Assembly: GCA_902806575.1 (NCBI GenBank) | Contig: CADCXD010000009.1 | Coordinates: 2,046,001 to 2,110,000 of the forward strand | DNA: 64,000 bases | Direction of reading: 5' to 3' | Source: Jackrogersella multiformis | Taxonomy: Eukaryota; Ascomycota; Sordariomycetes; Xylariales; Hypoxylaceae | Shown: positions 32,597-43,020 of the stretch, one piece after another | How the letters are laid out: each line of letters begins with the position of its first letter | Numbering within the stretch: the stretch's first letter is position 1 | Made by a program: the position numbers and the translations under genes | Notes under the pieces: generated by a model | The model's input: the letters and a program-made list of their open reading frames with translations, nothing else | The model's database searches: none | What the model was told of the DNA's origin: nothing

Positions 32597-33820
32597 ATGG
32601 CGCAAGTAGCGGCGGCGGCGGCGGCGGCAGCGCAGATGAACGCGGCGGTGCGCGGCGGGAAGTTCGTGCCGCGCCTCGTCTTCGAGGTGTCGCCCTCGAT
32701 CACGCGCTCCTACTTCCTCGGCCACCACCAGGGCGCCCTCACCTCCATGCGCAAGATCCTGTCCAACATCAACCTCATCGTCGAGTGCCGCGACAGCCGC
32801 GTGCCCTTCACCTCCGCCAACCCGCTCCTCGAGTCCGAGCTCGCCGGCCGCCACCGCGTCGTCGTCTACACCAAGACCGACCTATGCGTGTCCCGCACCG
32901 ACACCTCGTCGCTGCGGAGGCGGCGGCACCGCCTCACCGACTACCAGGTCGCGCGCGAGCTGGGAGGGACGGCGAGCGACGACGGTGGAGGCGAAGGCGA
33001 AGGTGAAGACGGCGGCGAAGGCGAAGGCGGGGATGGCTGGGGAGCCGGCGCCGACTCGCGGGTCGTGTTCACGAGCGACACGCGCCCGAAGACGATAAAC
33101 ATGCTCATCGACATCCTGAAGGAGTACGCGGTGGCGGCGGACGCGCTGACGGGGATGCGCGCGCTGGTGGTCGGGATGCCGAACGCGGGGAAGTCGACGC
33201 TGCTCAACGCGCTGCGGCGCGTGGGCATGGGGCTGCCCAAGGCGGCGCGCACGGGCGCGCACCCGGGCATCACGCGCAAGCTCGGCACGGCGGTGCGCGT
33301 GGTGCCGGCCGACAGCGAGGCCGGCATCGAGCAGGGCATCTTCGTGCTGGACACGCCGGGCGTCTTCGTCCCGTACGTGTCGGACGTCGAGGCCATGCTG
33401 AAGCTGGCGCTGGTGGGCTGCGTCAAGGACGGCCTGGTGCCCACCGAGGTCGTCGCCGACTACCTGCTCTTCCGCCTGAACCTGCGGAGCCCGGAGATGT
33501 ACGGCAAGCTGAGCCCGCCCACCAACGACGTCTGGGAGTTCCTGGACAACGTGGGCGTGCGCACGGGCAAGCTGGTGAAGGGGGGCGTCCCGAGCCGGGA
33601 CCAGGCCGCCGACTGGGTCATCCAACAGTGGCGCAACGGCCACCTGGGCCACCTCTGCCTGGACGATCTAAGCACGAAGGGCGTGGAGGACCGGAAGGCG
33701 AAGGCGCGGTCGGGCCAGGACCACCAGCACTTGAGCATGAGCCAGGCTAGGAAGAAGCAGAAGGAAGCGAGGAAGGCGCAGCTGCTAATGAAGAGATCCA
33801 GTAAAGAAAAAGCTAATTAG
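32597..33820 (+). CDS. MTG1: Mitochondrial ribosome-assembly GTPase MTG1 (circularly permuted)
   Basis: Single exon, 407 residues, very GC-rich. The GTPase motifs come in circularly permuted order: NINLIVECRDSRVPFTSANP (YlqF/MTG1 signature), then G4 as VYTKTDL (about residue 93), then G1 as VGMPNAGKSTLLNALR (about 193-200), the G2 region AHPGITRKLG, and G3 as VLDTPGVFVPYV. The C-terminal part holds the MTG1 helical domain and ends in a basic tail (RKKQKEARKAQLLMKRSSKEK). The family helps assemble the large mitochondrial ribosomal subunit at the inner membrane. The N-terminus starts with an alanine run encoded by GCG repeats, and a Gly/Glu-rich insert (about residues 125-150) lies between G4 and G1. 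Both are low-complexity additions. G4 is TKTD, not the usual NKxD. Confidence 0.92.
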   Translation: MAQVAAAAAAAAQMNAAVRGGKFVPRLVFEVSPSITRSYFLGHHQGALTSMRKILSNINLIVECRDSRVPFTSANPLLESELAGRHRVVVYTKTDLCVSRTDTSSLRRRRHRLTDYQVARELGGTASDDGGGEGEGEDGGEGEGGDGWGAGADSRVVFTSDTRPKTINMLIDILKEYAVAADALTGMRALVVGMPNAGKSTLLNALRRVGMGLPKAARTGAHPGITRKLGTAVRVVPADSEAGIEQGIFVLDTPGVFVPYVSDVEAMLKLALVGCVKDGLVPTEVVADYLLFRLNLRSPEMYGKLSPPTNDVWEFLDNVGVRTGKLVKGGVPSRDQAADWVIQQWRNGHLGHLCLDDLSTKGVEDRKAKARSGQDHQHLSMSQARKKQKEARKAQLLMKRSSKEKAN

Positions 33821-34408
33821 CGAGGATGAGACATGGTCTATAGATAAGGAAGAAGGATTGAGAGCCGAGGGCTGGACTCGGGATTTGGGTTTTGCTTGTT
33901 TGCGCCGAGTACGGATGAAAGACGACGCATGCAAACATGCCCCGGACATACACCTATGCATGGGCCGAGCTTGATTGATCATATCGACATTGTACATACA
34001 TTATGTGTTTAATAATATTTACAGCGACAACGGCGCGCTGGGTGATATAGATATCGGGGTATATTGTAGACACAGGACCGGACAGGTAAACAACAGACAG
34101 AAAAAACATAACCCACTCCAAGAACGGGTGTCCCCTTTCGGGATACCCAGCTGGGGATTCACACACACCTTGTGAAGCCGTAGAACTCCTCCCCAATCAA
34201 CCCACTCGACTTTTTGTTAGCACAGCCAATTCTAGAAAAACGCGGCCCGGTGCAAGCTATTTGATCCCTGCAGAAAATTCCCTTTCATCCTTCATCTGTG
34301 AAAATGTAACGCCGACCAAATGCAGATAGTTAGATATAAGCTTGTATATGGAAAGCCAAACCAGGAACGCCAGTCAGACCTTTTGAAAGAGAAGTGGAAT
34401 GGACCGCG
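33821..34408. other. Convergent intergenic spacer
   Basis: About 0.6 kb between the 3' ends of MTG1 and the Cti6-type gene. No coding potential is seen. Confidence 0.6.
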
Positions 34409-36604
34409 TCAGGGCGCAAATTCTTGCTGCCACTTTACTAAATCTCGAGTTAAGACGTCCATCATTTCGATACAAGACATCTCCTTGAATTCATTCAGCG
34501 GCAAGAGAATCTTGTTAGTGCCATTACTTGTCGAACCGCTCGAGGTTGTGTTGATATCCTCGGATTTCTTGCTGCCGCTGCTGCTGCCGTTGACTTTGAT
34601 TGAGGGGACACCGTTGGCGGATCCATCACTGGTACCGTTCGGTTGGGAGTTGTTGACCGGCTCCGACAATGGATCGCTTGCCAACTCGACCTGTGTCCTG
34701 GTGATGTATTCTAAAATATTGTTGGCGCGTCTCTTCATATCTGTCATGGTAATCCTTGAATTCATGCCGCCTTTAGACCTGCTCTGCTTGCTGGTGCCCT
34801 CCTGGGCCGAGGATTTTGCATGAGATGTGCCGTTCTCGTCGGCATTTCTAGTAATATCACGCGACACCGACCTCGCCGGCGATTCGTCATGGTCGCGATT
34901 ATCACGGTCTTTAGTATACTGATTCCTTCCTTTCTTCTTCTGGTTGGTTGCCTTCTTCTTATGTGAGTGAGTAGGAGCTGGGGCCGCTGGGGGGGTATCT
35001 GGAGGAGGCTGCGATGACACAGTAGGTTCTGGGGGTTGCGCCGACTCCGTTGCCCTATTTGTTACCGCACGAACAGATAAAGGGATTTCTTCCGAGGGGT
35101 CAGAGTCTATTTCTGGGTCAGATTCTTGTTGCGCTTCCTATGATAAGACTAGGATATTACCGTCAGCTCGCCGGCGCTCAGCACGGCCCTTTCGCTTATT
35201 AGCAGCTTCAGCCCGCTTCCGTTCTTGCTCTTCACGTCGCTCGTCTCTCTCAGCCTTTTCGCGCTGGTTTCGAGCGGCGTTTCGAGACTTTTTAGACGAC
35301 CCGTTTCGGATGCCCGACTCGTCATCCGAGTCTTCGAGGGGAACCGACTGAGGCCTTTCAGTTTTTGGAGAGGGTGATTTAGAATTTGTGCGTTGTCGCT
35401 TGATGCCCTCGACTTTCCTATATAGGTACTTGTTAGTCGATATATTGGATTGTGTCATTCGTATCGGATGCATACTCTTCGCTGTCATCTCTGCCTCGCT
35501 TCGGGCGCCTTGGTGGAATTTCTGCGACTTCAGGGATCGCATCTTCCTTACTTGCTTCGATTGCCCGGCGCAGTTGTTCCTCTTCATCATAAGCAGCATC
35601 TCGGCTATTCATGGTAGAACGTCGTTTCGAGGCATGCGCCATTGCTGAAGAGCGTGAGCTTTTGATAGAAGTACCTTTGGGAGATTGCGCACCATCCTTA
35701 GCCGTCGAAGAAGTGGCTCGTGAAGCAGCTCGTGAGGTTCGGTGGATGGGAAGAAATATCGAATATTTTTGCCTGGGTGCCATGGTGTTAGCATGATAAA
35801 TTGTAGTGAAGTTGGTAATAGGGAAGTTGAATATGGGAGGGAGAAGACGCAGTTGGAGAGACATGAGGCATGATCGGCAAAGGCGCGACCGTAAGCAAAA
35901 CTCCGCCGCAGCTGAAGGACCGCGGCTACCTAAAGCGACCGAACCGGCCTTCAATCTGCTTCTATGCCTTCTATGCCTTCAGGACTCGATGACTAGACTT
36001 ACCCATTGCTAGCTGTAAATGTTTTATGTAAGTCCTTTCGGCATTTTTCGCAAAAATACTGAATGTTTTCGGGATTGGATTCTTCGGTAAAGCCAACACA
36101 GGCGCCGTGCTGCCATGTGTTGCAGAACTCGCATTGTACGAAGAAGCCGGCCATGTCGTCTGTAACTTCGATAGCAAAGATCCGCTCATGGTCAATTGCA
36201 TCTTTTAAACCATGCTTCGCTTCCTCGTCGAAGGGCGGCGGTCCTGGGTATTCGTCGTGGCCACAAATACAGCGGACGGCCTCGTCTTCCTCGTGAATTT
36301 CGTCGCCAATAGGCGCCATGTCGAGTAATTCTATTTTGGATTGTTTTTCGCGATCGTCGTCTTTACCGCGCGTACTTCGTCGGCGGAGGATGGTATCGTC
36401 GTTGGTCGTGATAGTCGAATCCTCGGGTGGCTCTGAAGATAGAGACCCACTACCAGTCGACTTTTGAGGAGAACCGGTCTTGGTAAACGCCCTCGTGCTT
36501 CGCTCAGCACGGCCCGATGCACTAGATGCACTGGAGGAATTGTTCGATTGAGATTGAGTAGTTCGCGCGCGAGAAGAGCGTCTAGTCGGAGAAGCACCGG
36601 CCAT
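34409..36604 (-). CDS. CTI6: PHD-finger protein Cti6, Rpd3L histone deacetylase complex subunit
   Basis: Four exons on the minus strand (36604-36003, 35772-35476, 35417-35161, 35106-34409) join in phase to give 617 residues. Introns are 230, 58 and 54 nt. The N-terminus is Arg/Ser-rich (SPTRRSSRARTTQSQS). The PHD finger follows at about residues 108-190: VRCICGHDEYPG, FFVQCEFCNTWQHGACVGF, IQYFCEKCR. Next comes the Cti6 signature QKYSIFLPI and RRSTMNSRDAAYDEEEQL with a Glu/Lys-rich coiled coil, then a long disordered part with RNQYTKDRD and ITMTDMKRRANNILEYITRT, ending CIEMMDVLTRDLVKWQQEFA. Cti6 binds H3K4me-marked chromatin and links Rpd3L to repression. The third intron is easy to miss: without it an in-frame stop appears at ADGNILVLS, while with the 54-nt intron the family sequence ERRRADDSDPSEE is restored. 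The ATG at 36604 is preferred over 36793 because the extra residues look like untranslated leader. Confidence 0.9.
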
Positions 36605-39254
36605 CGCTTGTTGCGTAGGCGACCAGTGGAAATGAGACGGAGGAGAGAGGGAGGACGGATGAGGATGGAGGGGTTTTTGGTAGTGAAGATGGAATAAAAC
36701 TCGGCGGCGATGTAGATAGAGGAGTAAATTGGAAAATAATCTCTTAGGTTCGAGCAGAGAATAAGGTAGATTGTAAGTGATTGGTCGCGACAAAGAGTAG
36801 GAGGAGAGGAGGTGGTTGGATGAGGATTAGAAGACCAGAGACGGTGCAAAGCGACCGCAAAGGAGCTTCTGGAGAAGAGAATTCTGGCTATGCGAAGTCA
36901 GACTGAAGATGATAAGAAGCTTGCAAGTATATCTTCAGGGCTATCATGACTGAATTCGATACTCTTGAAGGTTGCGGTAGCTTGGAGGAAGAAAAATAAT
37001 AGAGGGGGAGAATAAAAATAGGTAGGTAGGTAGTGTTGGTGAAGGCGAACAGCAGGTCACTATTTGGAGAGAGAGCAGCAGCAACATTGTAGGTAGGTAC
37101 CCTAGGTAGGTATTTAGCCCTGTATTGTTTCCTTAAGCTAGCCCTCGCTCGGCGCGGGCAAGAGGACTCGCGCGACCAGCGATAGGTAAGTAATCCAACC
37201 TTAGCAGGGTCCCCGGCAGGTACTTTCCTCTTTTTTTTTTCTTTTTTTTTACTTCTTCTTTCTCCAGGGCTTTTTTTCGGGTTAATTGTTAGCTCTGACC
37301 CCCAATTGATCCGGACCCCTCTACCTAGGTACTAGGTAATAGGTATGACATGTAGGTACCTAGGTAGGTAGGTATCGGGGTTCCATCGGTCTATTCTTTC
37401 CACTGCCCATGATTGAATCCGCGAGCGAGGGGCACCGTGTTAAGCTGATTTTTTTTCGTACCGTATTTTGCCCGATTAGCAGCATACGGTATACCTAGAT
37501 GGTTAGGTTTAATATCAATACCGACCAGGAACGTTGAAATGGATACGATAATGTGATGACGAATGATGTATTGGTCACACACCCGCCATAACGTCCGGAT
37601 CGAAGCTCGATAGATAATTGCTTCAGTAATTTAATATTAGACGGCATGTATAGACAAGTATATATTGACCTGTGATGTGAGTTCAAGTTGGGATACCTAC
37701 CTAGGTAGGTAGGTAGGTAGGATAAATATTTCATGGCTTGGATGAAATAGTAGAATACCTATCTAAAGGTTTTGAGACAATTAGATTTGGATAAGGTGGA
37801 ACTTTGATAAGGAAGCAATGTCCGATACTGTAGGTAGGTAGGCAGGTACATAAGTACCTAGGTAGCCCTAGAGGTCGGTATGGATGTCATGTGGAGGAGG
37901 GCAACATCCGAATTACAGGTAGGGGTACTTAAGGTAAGTTGCCCAGGTGGGATTTCCATTAGGTATCTGCACAAAGTACAAAGTAAAATACAGTGCCTGC
38001 ATAAGTGGTAAGGGATTCTAAAGTTGTTGGCTGGTTACGTACCTAGGTACTCGGTACCTCCTTCTTTAGATTACTAATGGGGTAAGTTCTAGTAAATGAA
38101 GGGTTGATTGGCCCTTGTATTTCGTACAGTTACATGCTGTACCCTTTTCTGTGGAACCGTGGGCTTTGCCATCCCTCAATCAATTACATATCGCCAGCAC
38201 AACTGATCTTCTTACTTGTAGGTACCTGCCACTTTATTCAACGTTGCCGAGACTTATTAGGAACCCTCATCTGATTCCTGATTCTTCCTCAGTTCAAAAC
38301 AACCAACAACACCGAATAACATCTTCGCTTTTTGCTTCTGCAACGTCTTTGCATACAACCGTCTTGACTTCAAGATTTATTCATCGCTCGTACGAGACGA
38401 TCCCCTATCGAATACCCCATCCCCGCCCGCTATCCCACGGCACGGGAAAGGAGAGCATATCGAAATACTGGACGCCTCGGAGTGTCGTGGGTTGCATTGG
38501 TCATCCAAGCCCACCAACCTCAACCAGCTTCGCTCCGTGGGCTACCATTTACGTATGTTCGGACCACGCCCTGAGCGTTTTCTGCTTTCCCTTAAGTGGT
38601 GGTACACTTGCGAAGGGCTAAGTGGCACTTCCCGCCCGCTATAATTAAACCACTAGTTCCGATAGAATTAACTGCAATTTGTGGGAGTTTTGTGTTAATG
38701 TGGCTATGAATATGTAGAAAAGGGGAAGGTCGCTTCGTCAAGCTTAACTACGAAACTGCATCCTCGCCGTCTTCGAGCCCATTTCGATCACCGTACGGTA
38801 ACCTCCAGCGCGAATCATTTATATTTGCTCTAAATAAACGTGACGAGTGGATTTCTGTCTAAGAGGCAGCTGGGCTGTCGGTGCTACAATTGTAATAACG
38901 GGATGTGATGGGTATGTTGTTTCCCCGGTGCGGAACACCTTGAATTAAAAAGAAAAAGCCGTTGTCCAATGCCACTTGCGAGCTGGCGAAGACAACTAGT
39001 TGGTCAATTTTTTCTGGTGTCGAGAGTTTTGTCCCTCACTTCCTCTCAATCATTTCGCATTACTGCTGGAGAAAACAAATAAAAGGCATATGCTGATTAT
39101 ATGAACCTCACAAACGTCATTCTAACCAACATATGACCACTAAGGACCCCACCATATTTCTTTTGTTTCTATGAGTTCCTGCTTCATAACTTTGGTTAAT
39201 GCTGTATGGCTAACCATCTTGCGCCTTGTCTGCGGAGCAGGTCATTCAGAGAAT
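36605..39254. other. Divergent intergenic region dense in TACCTAGGTA/GTAGG repeats
   Basis: About 2.65 kb between two divergently transcribed genes, containing the leaders of both. It holds pyrimidine tracts (37230-37275), five exact TACCTAGGTA palindromes (37322, 37357, 37698, 37855, 38040) and runs of GGTAGGTAGGTA (37020-37030, 37362-37372, 37700-37720, 37830-37845). The 168-codon frame at 38115-38621 looks like leader, not a gene. Confidence 0.6.
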
Positions 39255-41153
39255 ATGTCTCCCGAATCATCTTCGTCCCTGTTTCCTGACCGGCCCATTC
39301 GACCTCTCCCGAAACGCCGACTACGCGAGCGACTGTCGCCGGATGTTGCCGACAGCATCCAATACCCCCCGGCGCCTCAGACTACGGCTCCTCTGTTTGT
39401 CTATCCGTATAATTCTAAGGAAGAATTGGCGTCGCTACGGGCCGACCCTTCGAATGTGGCACACCGAGAGAATGTAGCTGAATTAGGTCAAGAAGCTAGC
39501 GCGCGCAGAAATGGCCTAGGTATTGAGCATGATGACAATACACTGGTTGGACAAGCACGCCGAGCCCTTGTTTCTAGGCCCCTCCACGATCCACCAGGAC
39601 ATGCGATTCGTGCCCCTCTACGACAAGGTCAACCTCGACAATCGAATCCGCAGCCGCCACCCTCAACCGCATCTTCTGTAGATGGCTACGATTCTTTCGA
39701 GAATAGCAACAATAAGAAGAAGAGGAAGATTCCAACTGCTGGCGAGACAATCTTAAACGGAACCCACGTGCTGAATGATCTTGGCGCACTGGGAGTGTCA
39801 TCCACTGCAGGAGCTGGAGACGAAGGATCTTTGGATGCGTCAGGTGTAGCTTCCACGCCTTATTATCAATCTGGGGGTTCTGCTGCCGCTGGACAAGGTG
39901 TTTCTGGTCCCGGTAGAGGCAGGTACGGTCGAGTACGCAATGGCAGGAGCCCATTGAGAGCCTTATCTGACCCGAACAGCAACTGGGGAAACCGGAACTC
40001 TAACAAACTTAGACCAGGTGCAATCCAATATCCCTCGTCACCTCCAGGTAAGTCGAATCATGTGAAACTCCCGTCCCCATCTTCATCTTTGATTCCTTTA
40101 CCATTTACCAATTACGCATATTTTTGACACCAGTTTCTGGACTATAACAACGCGTTATTCAAAAAGGGTTAATTACTGATTTTATTTTCAAACACCTTAG
40201 GAGAGAATTCCGGTATTATCTCTAGTGCAATAGCGAGTGCTGAGAAGTTGCAAATACCTCAAGGTCAGGAGAATATCAGTCTCTTAGACCAAGAGGCATC
40301 TGCAAAATCCAGCCCTACTTCGTCAGCACAATTTACCTTCACCTTCGATTCGCAAAATCCCGTTTCTTGGCCTGGGTCTGACCCGGCGCATTCCAATATG
40401 GATATTTCGAATCCTTCGCATCCTCTACACCGATCACCCCTTTCACCAAAGCACCGAGATAGTTACGGCTGTATCGGCGTTAGAGGCCCCGTTTTAAATG
40501 GCTCGGGACCATCTGGGGCTGGATCGGGAGGTACGCAACCAGGAATCAATGCGGCAGGCAACGAATCGGGAAAAGGGACGGCCCAAACAAACACAGCTCC
40601 GAAGAAATCGAAGCGTCGCGGCAACTCACTTGTTCAGGCAGCCAAACAACGACGCCGAGAAACAGAATTCCAGAATTTTCATCACCCACCAGCGGCGGAG
40701 GATATCTGGATATGCGAATTTTGTGAGTACGAGCGCATCTTCGGTCGCGCCCCCGAGGCGTTGATCCGACAATACGAGATCAAGGACCGCCGCCGACGTC
40801 GAGAAGAAGCCGAGCGGCGCAGATTGCTTGAGAAGGCAAAGATGAAGTCGCGCAAGGGCAAGAAAGCGAGCAAAATGCCTGCAAAGAATAATTCTGTCCC
40901 GGATCGCCACGCAGCATCGTCGTCTGGACAACAAGCTCCCCCGCCTCCACCTGTTCCGAACGATCACCACGAGGATCAGGCTCTACACCAGCGCCGAATT
41001 CACGAGGAAGACGAAGAGGAAGCAGTTTATGACTCTGATCACTACGAAGATCGCGGCTTGGAACCAAAGCTACCAGGCGCGATTCCTACCCCTGCACGAG
41101 CACGTGGGGGCACGGGCGGTCCTACACTAGAAGGGGAGTGTCAAGGCCATTGA
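39255..41153 (+). CDS. Conserved fungal protein with WICEFCEYERIFG motif
   Basis: Two exons (39255-40047 and 40201-41153), joined across a 153-nt intron, give 581 residues. Most of the protein is disordered and rich in Ser, Pro, Gly and Asn, with proline-directed sites near the start (SPESSSSLFPDRPIRPLPKR). The conserved core lies at about residues 420-500: KSKRRGNSLVQAAKQRRRE, DIWICEFCEYERIFGRAPEA, LIRQYEIKDRRRRR. It has a Cys-x2-Cys pair and then a highly basic helix. An acidic stretch (EEDEEEAVYDSD) and a short tail follow. I recall the CEFCEYE...IRQYEIKDRR block as common to Pezizomycotina proteins of unknown function. I cannot name a pathway. The ATG at 39255 is chosen over 39171, because the segment between looks like leader ending in an intron-like GGAGCAG. 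Confidence 0.75.
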
Positions 41154-43020
41154 CGAATATCCAGCTACCACCTTGGAATGACTGGATCATTCGGCATCCC
41201 AGCATTGATATTGTGCGCCAGCGTCATCCTCTCTACTCTCATTGCATTATCGGAACCATTCTTTCGTGTCGAGTCTCTGAGGCTTCTAGAGACCTAGATA
41301 GGTAGCTACACCTATCTATCCAAGTTACAGCAGCCGTTCCTCGCCTTTGCAACAATCATTAAACACATGTGCCCTTCCTGTTCAAGATTCGAAGACTACC
41401 AATCTGCAATCCTAGTTGTGGACTTTCGGTTCATTCATTCTATGTCAGTCTCGAGACTGTTGGTCACGGGAGGGAGCGGAACAATTCTATGTGTCGGGAC
41501 GAGCGGACGATCACGAGGTTAGAGGCAAGCGTTTACTGTTAAACTTGGACGCCAGCGCAGGTGGAGCATCGAGACAGCTGCATTGGGGTGTTATGATCAG
41601 TACTCCCTCAGGCATTTTCATTGATAGAATTGCCTGGAGGCTCATAGACCAGATAGATCATAAAGTGCATTGACCTCACATATCGACTGATTTACTCTGC
41701 GTTGTGCTCTAATATGATCGCATTATTTGTTCATATATACTAGTTGGTTCTTGTCTACTAACAATAATGTTGCTTTTATAAGGAAATATTATTATTTACA
41801 AACAGCAAGAGTCGTGGGTTCGCGAAGCATAATGAACCTCGGAAGTTTACCCCTATCTTACATAAGCTAATATGTAGGTAGCTACTTAGCATTTGGTAAC
41901 GTCACCTGTGTGACATGGTGCAATCCTTACCTAGGTACATGTAGGTACATACCTACATACTTAGGTACGCAGGTACGTAGAGCTTTTATGTACCTACCTA
42001 CATATATATGTCAGGAACCGCTGCTGATTGTGGTCCTTTGCATCCAGACGGCCCAGTCATTGATATCTTGAAAATCAAAGAGTGCTAGATATCAGGTAGA
42101 TACACGTAGCTAACATGTTAGGTGCTTACCTAGGTACTTATGTTCGCGTTGTCCTGTCAAATGACGTCAGCGCGAGCCGAACAAGTTGACTATTTAGATA
42201 GGTAGAGTTAGGTCCCGCCTTCCACGTTGGCAAATCTATGCATAATCATAATAGGTACCTAGGTACCTACCTAGGTAAGCATTAGAAGCGGGATGAAACT
42301 ATTGGGATTATACATACATATGATATACCTAGGTACCTAGTAGGTACCTTAAATAATACCTCAAAGACACTTATTTCATTCTTCTATATGGCTTGTTACG
42401 GTTTATCATATTAATCTAGTAGTCTCTAACTTAATGGTCTAACAGTATCACCGGTATTTGAACCCAAAATTGTCATCTACCTACATGTACCCAGGTAGGT
42501 GCCCATCAGCTATTGGATGAGTACCTATGTAGGTATCTAGATGTAATGGATCGCGACTACCTGGGTAATAGAAGGCGGATCGGCAACAGCGACCCCACGA
42601 AGAACGCTGTGACGGCATTTTATCCTTAATGCGACCTTCCTAGGTACTAACTGGATACCTTCCAAAATATTAATTAAACCTGGTGGCTACTTAGGTATTA
42701 GTGTGGCTTAGTCAACTACCTAGGTAAGGTGCTGTCATCATACTTACCTTTGTGGTTACCTTGACATCCTAGGATTCCCGTTCCTAAGATCTTTTTTTCC
42801 CCTACCTAACCTAGGTAGTCCAACATAGTCAGCCCATCGCGCCGGGGAAAACTCATTCCAAACTATCTATTCCGTACAAATCCCCTTATAGACTTATAGT
42901 CGCGACTTCAATCAAACCTAATATACCCGCGCAATAGTCAATAATCATATCTCATGCAGCCTCTATTATAGTCGATAAGCCAGGCCTCGAGCCTGCGAAG
43001 CACCCGTGGACCTCGTCAAG
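41154..43020. other. Intergenic region densest in TACCTAGGTA palindromes
   Basis: About 1.9 kb with six exact TACCTAGGTA copies (41928, 42127, 42256, 42268, 42326, 42717) and many near-matches such as GTAGGTACATACCTACATAC. The 85-codon frame at 41416-41673 has no support. The right end is the promoter of the large disordered protein gene. Confidence 0.65.

Noticed and set aside
32882..33652. 256-codon minus-strand frame
   Set aside because: Antisense shadow of the very GC-rich MTG1 gene.
35146..35160. Apparent in-frame stop in the Cti6-type gene
   Set aside because: A 54-nt intron (35107-35160) removes it and restores the family sequence, so the gene is intact.
38115..38621. 168-codon plus-strand frame
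   Set aside because: Composition (many Leu, Ser, His, Pro with no domain) looks like leader sequence, and there is no family resemblance or intron structure.
41416..41673. 85-codon plus-strand frame
   Set aside because: No domain or splice signals; it lies in a repeat-rich intergenic region.
42440..42475. tRNA T-arm-like sequence on the minus strand (GGGTTCAAATACC)
   Set aside because: It does not form a proper T stem, and no A box or acceptor stem could be found at the right distance.
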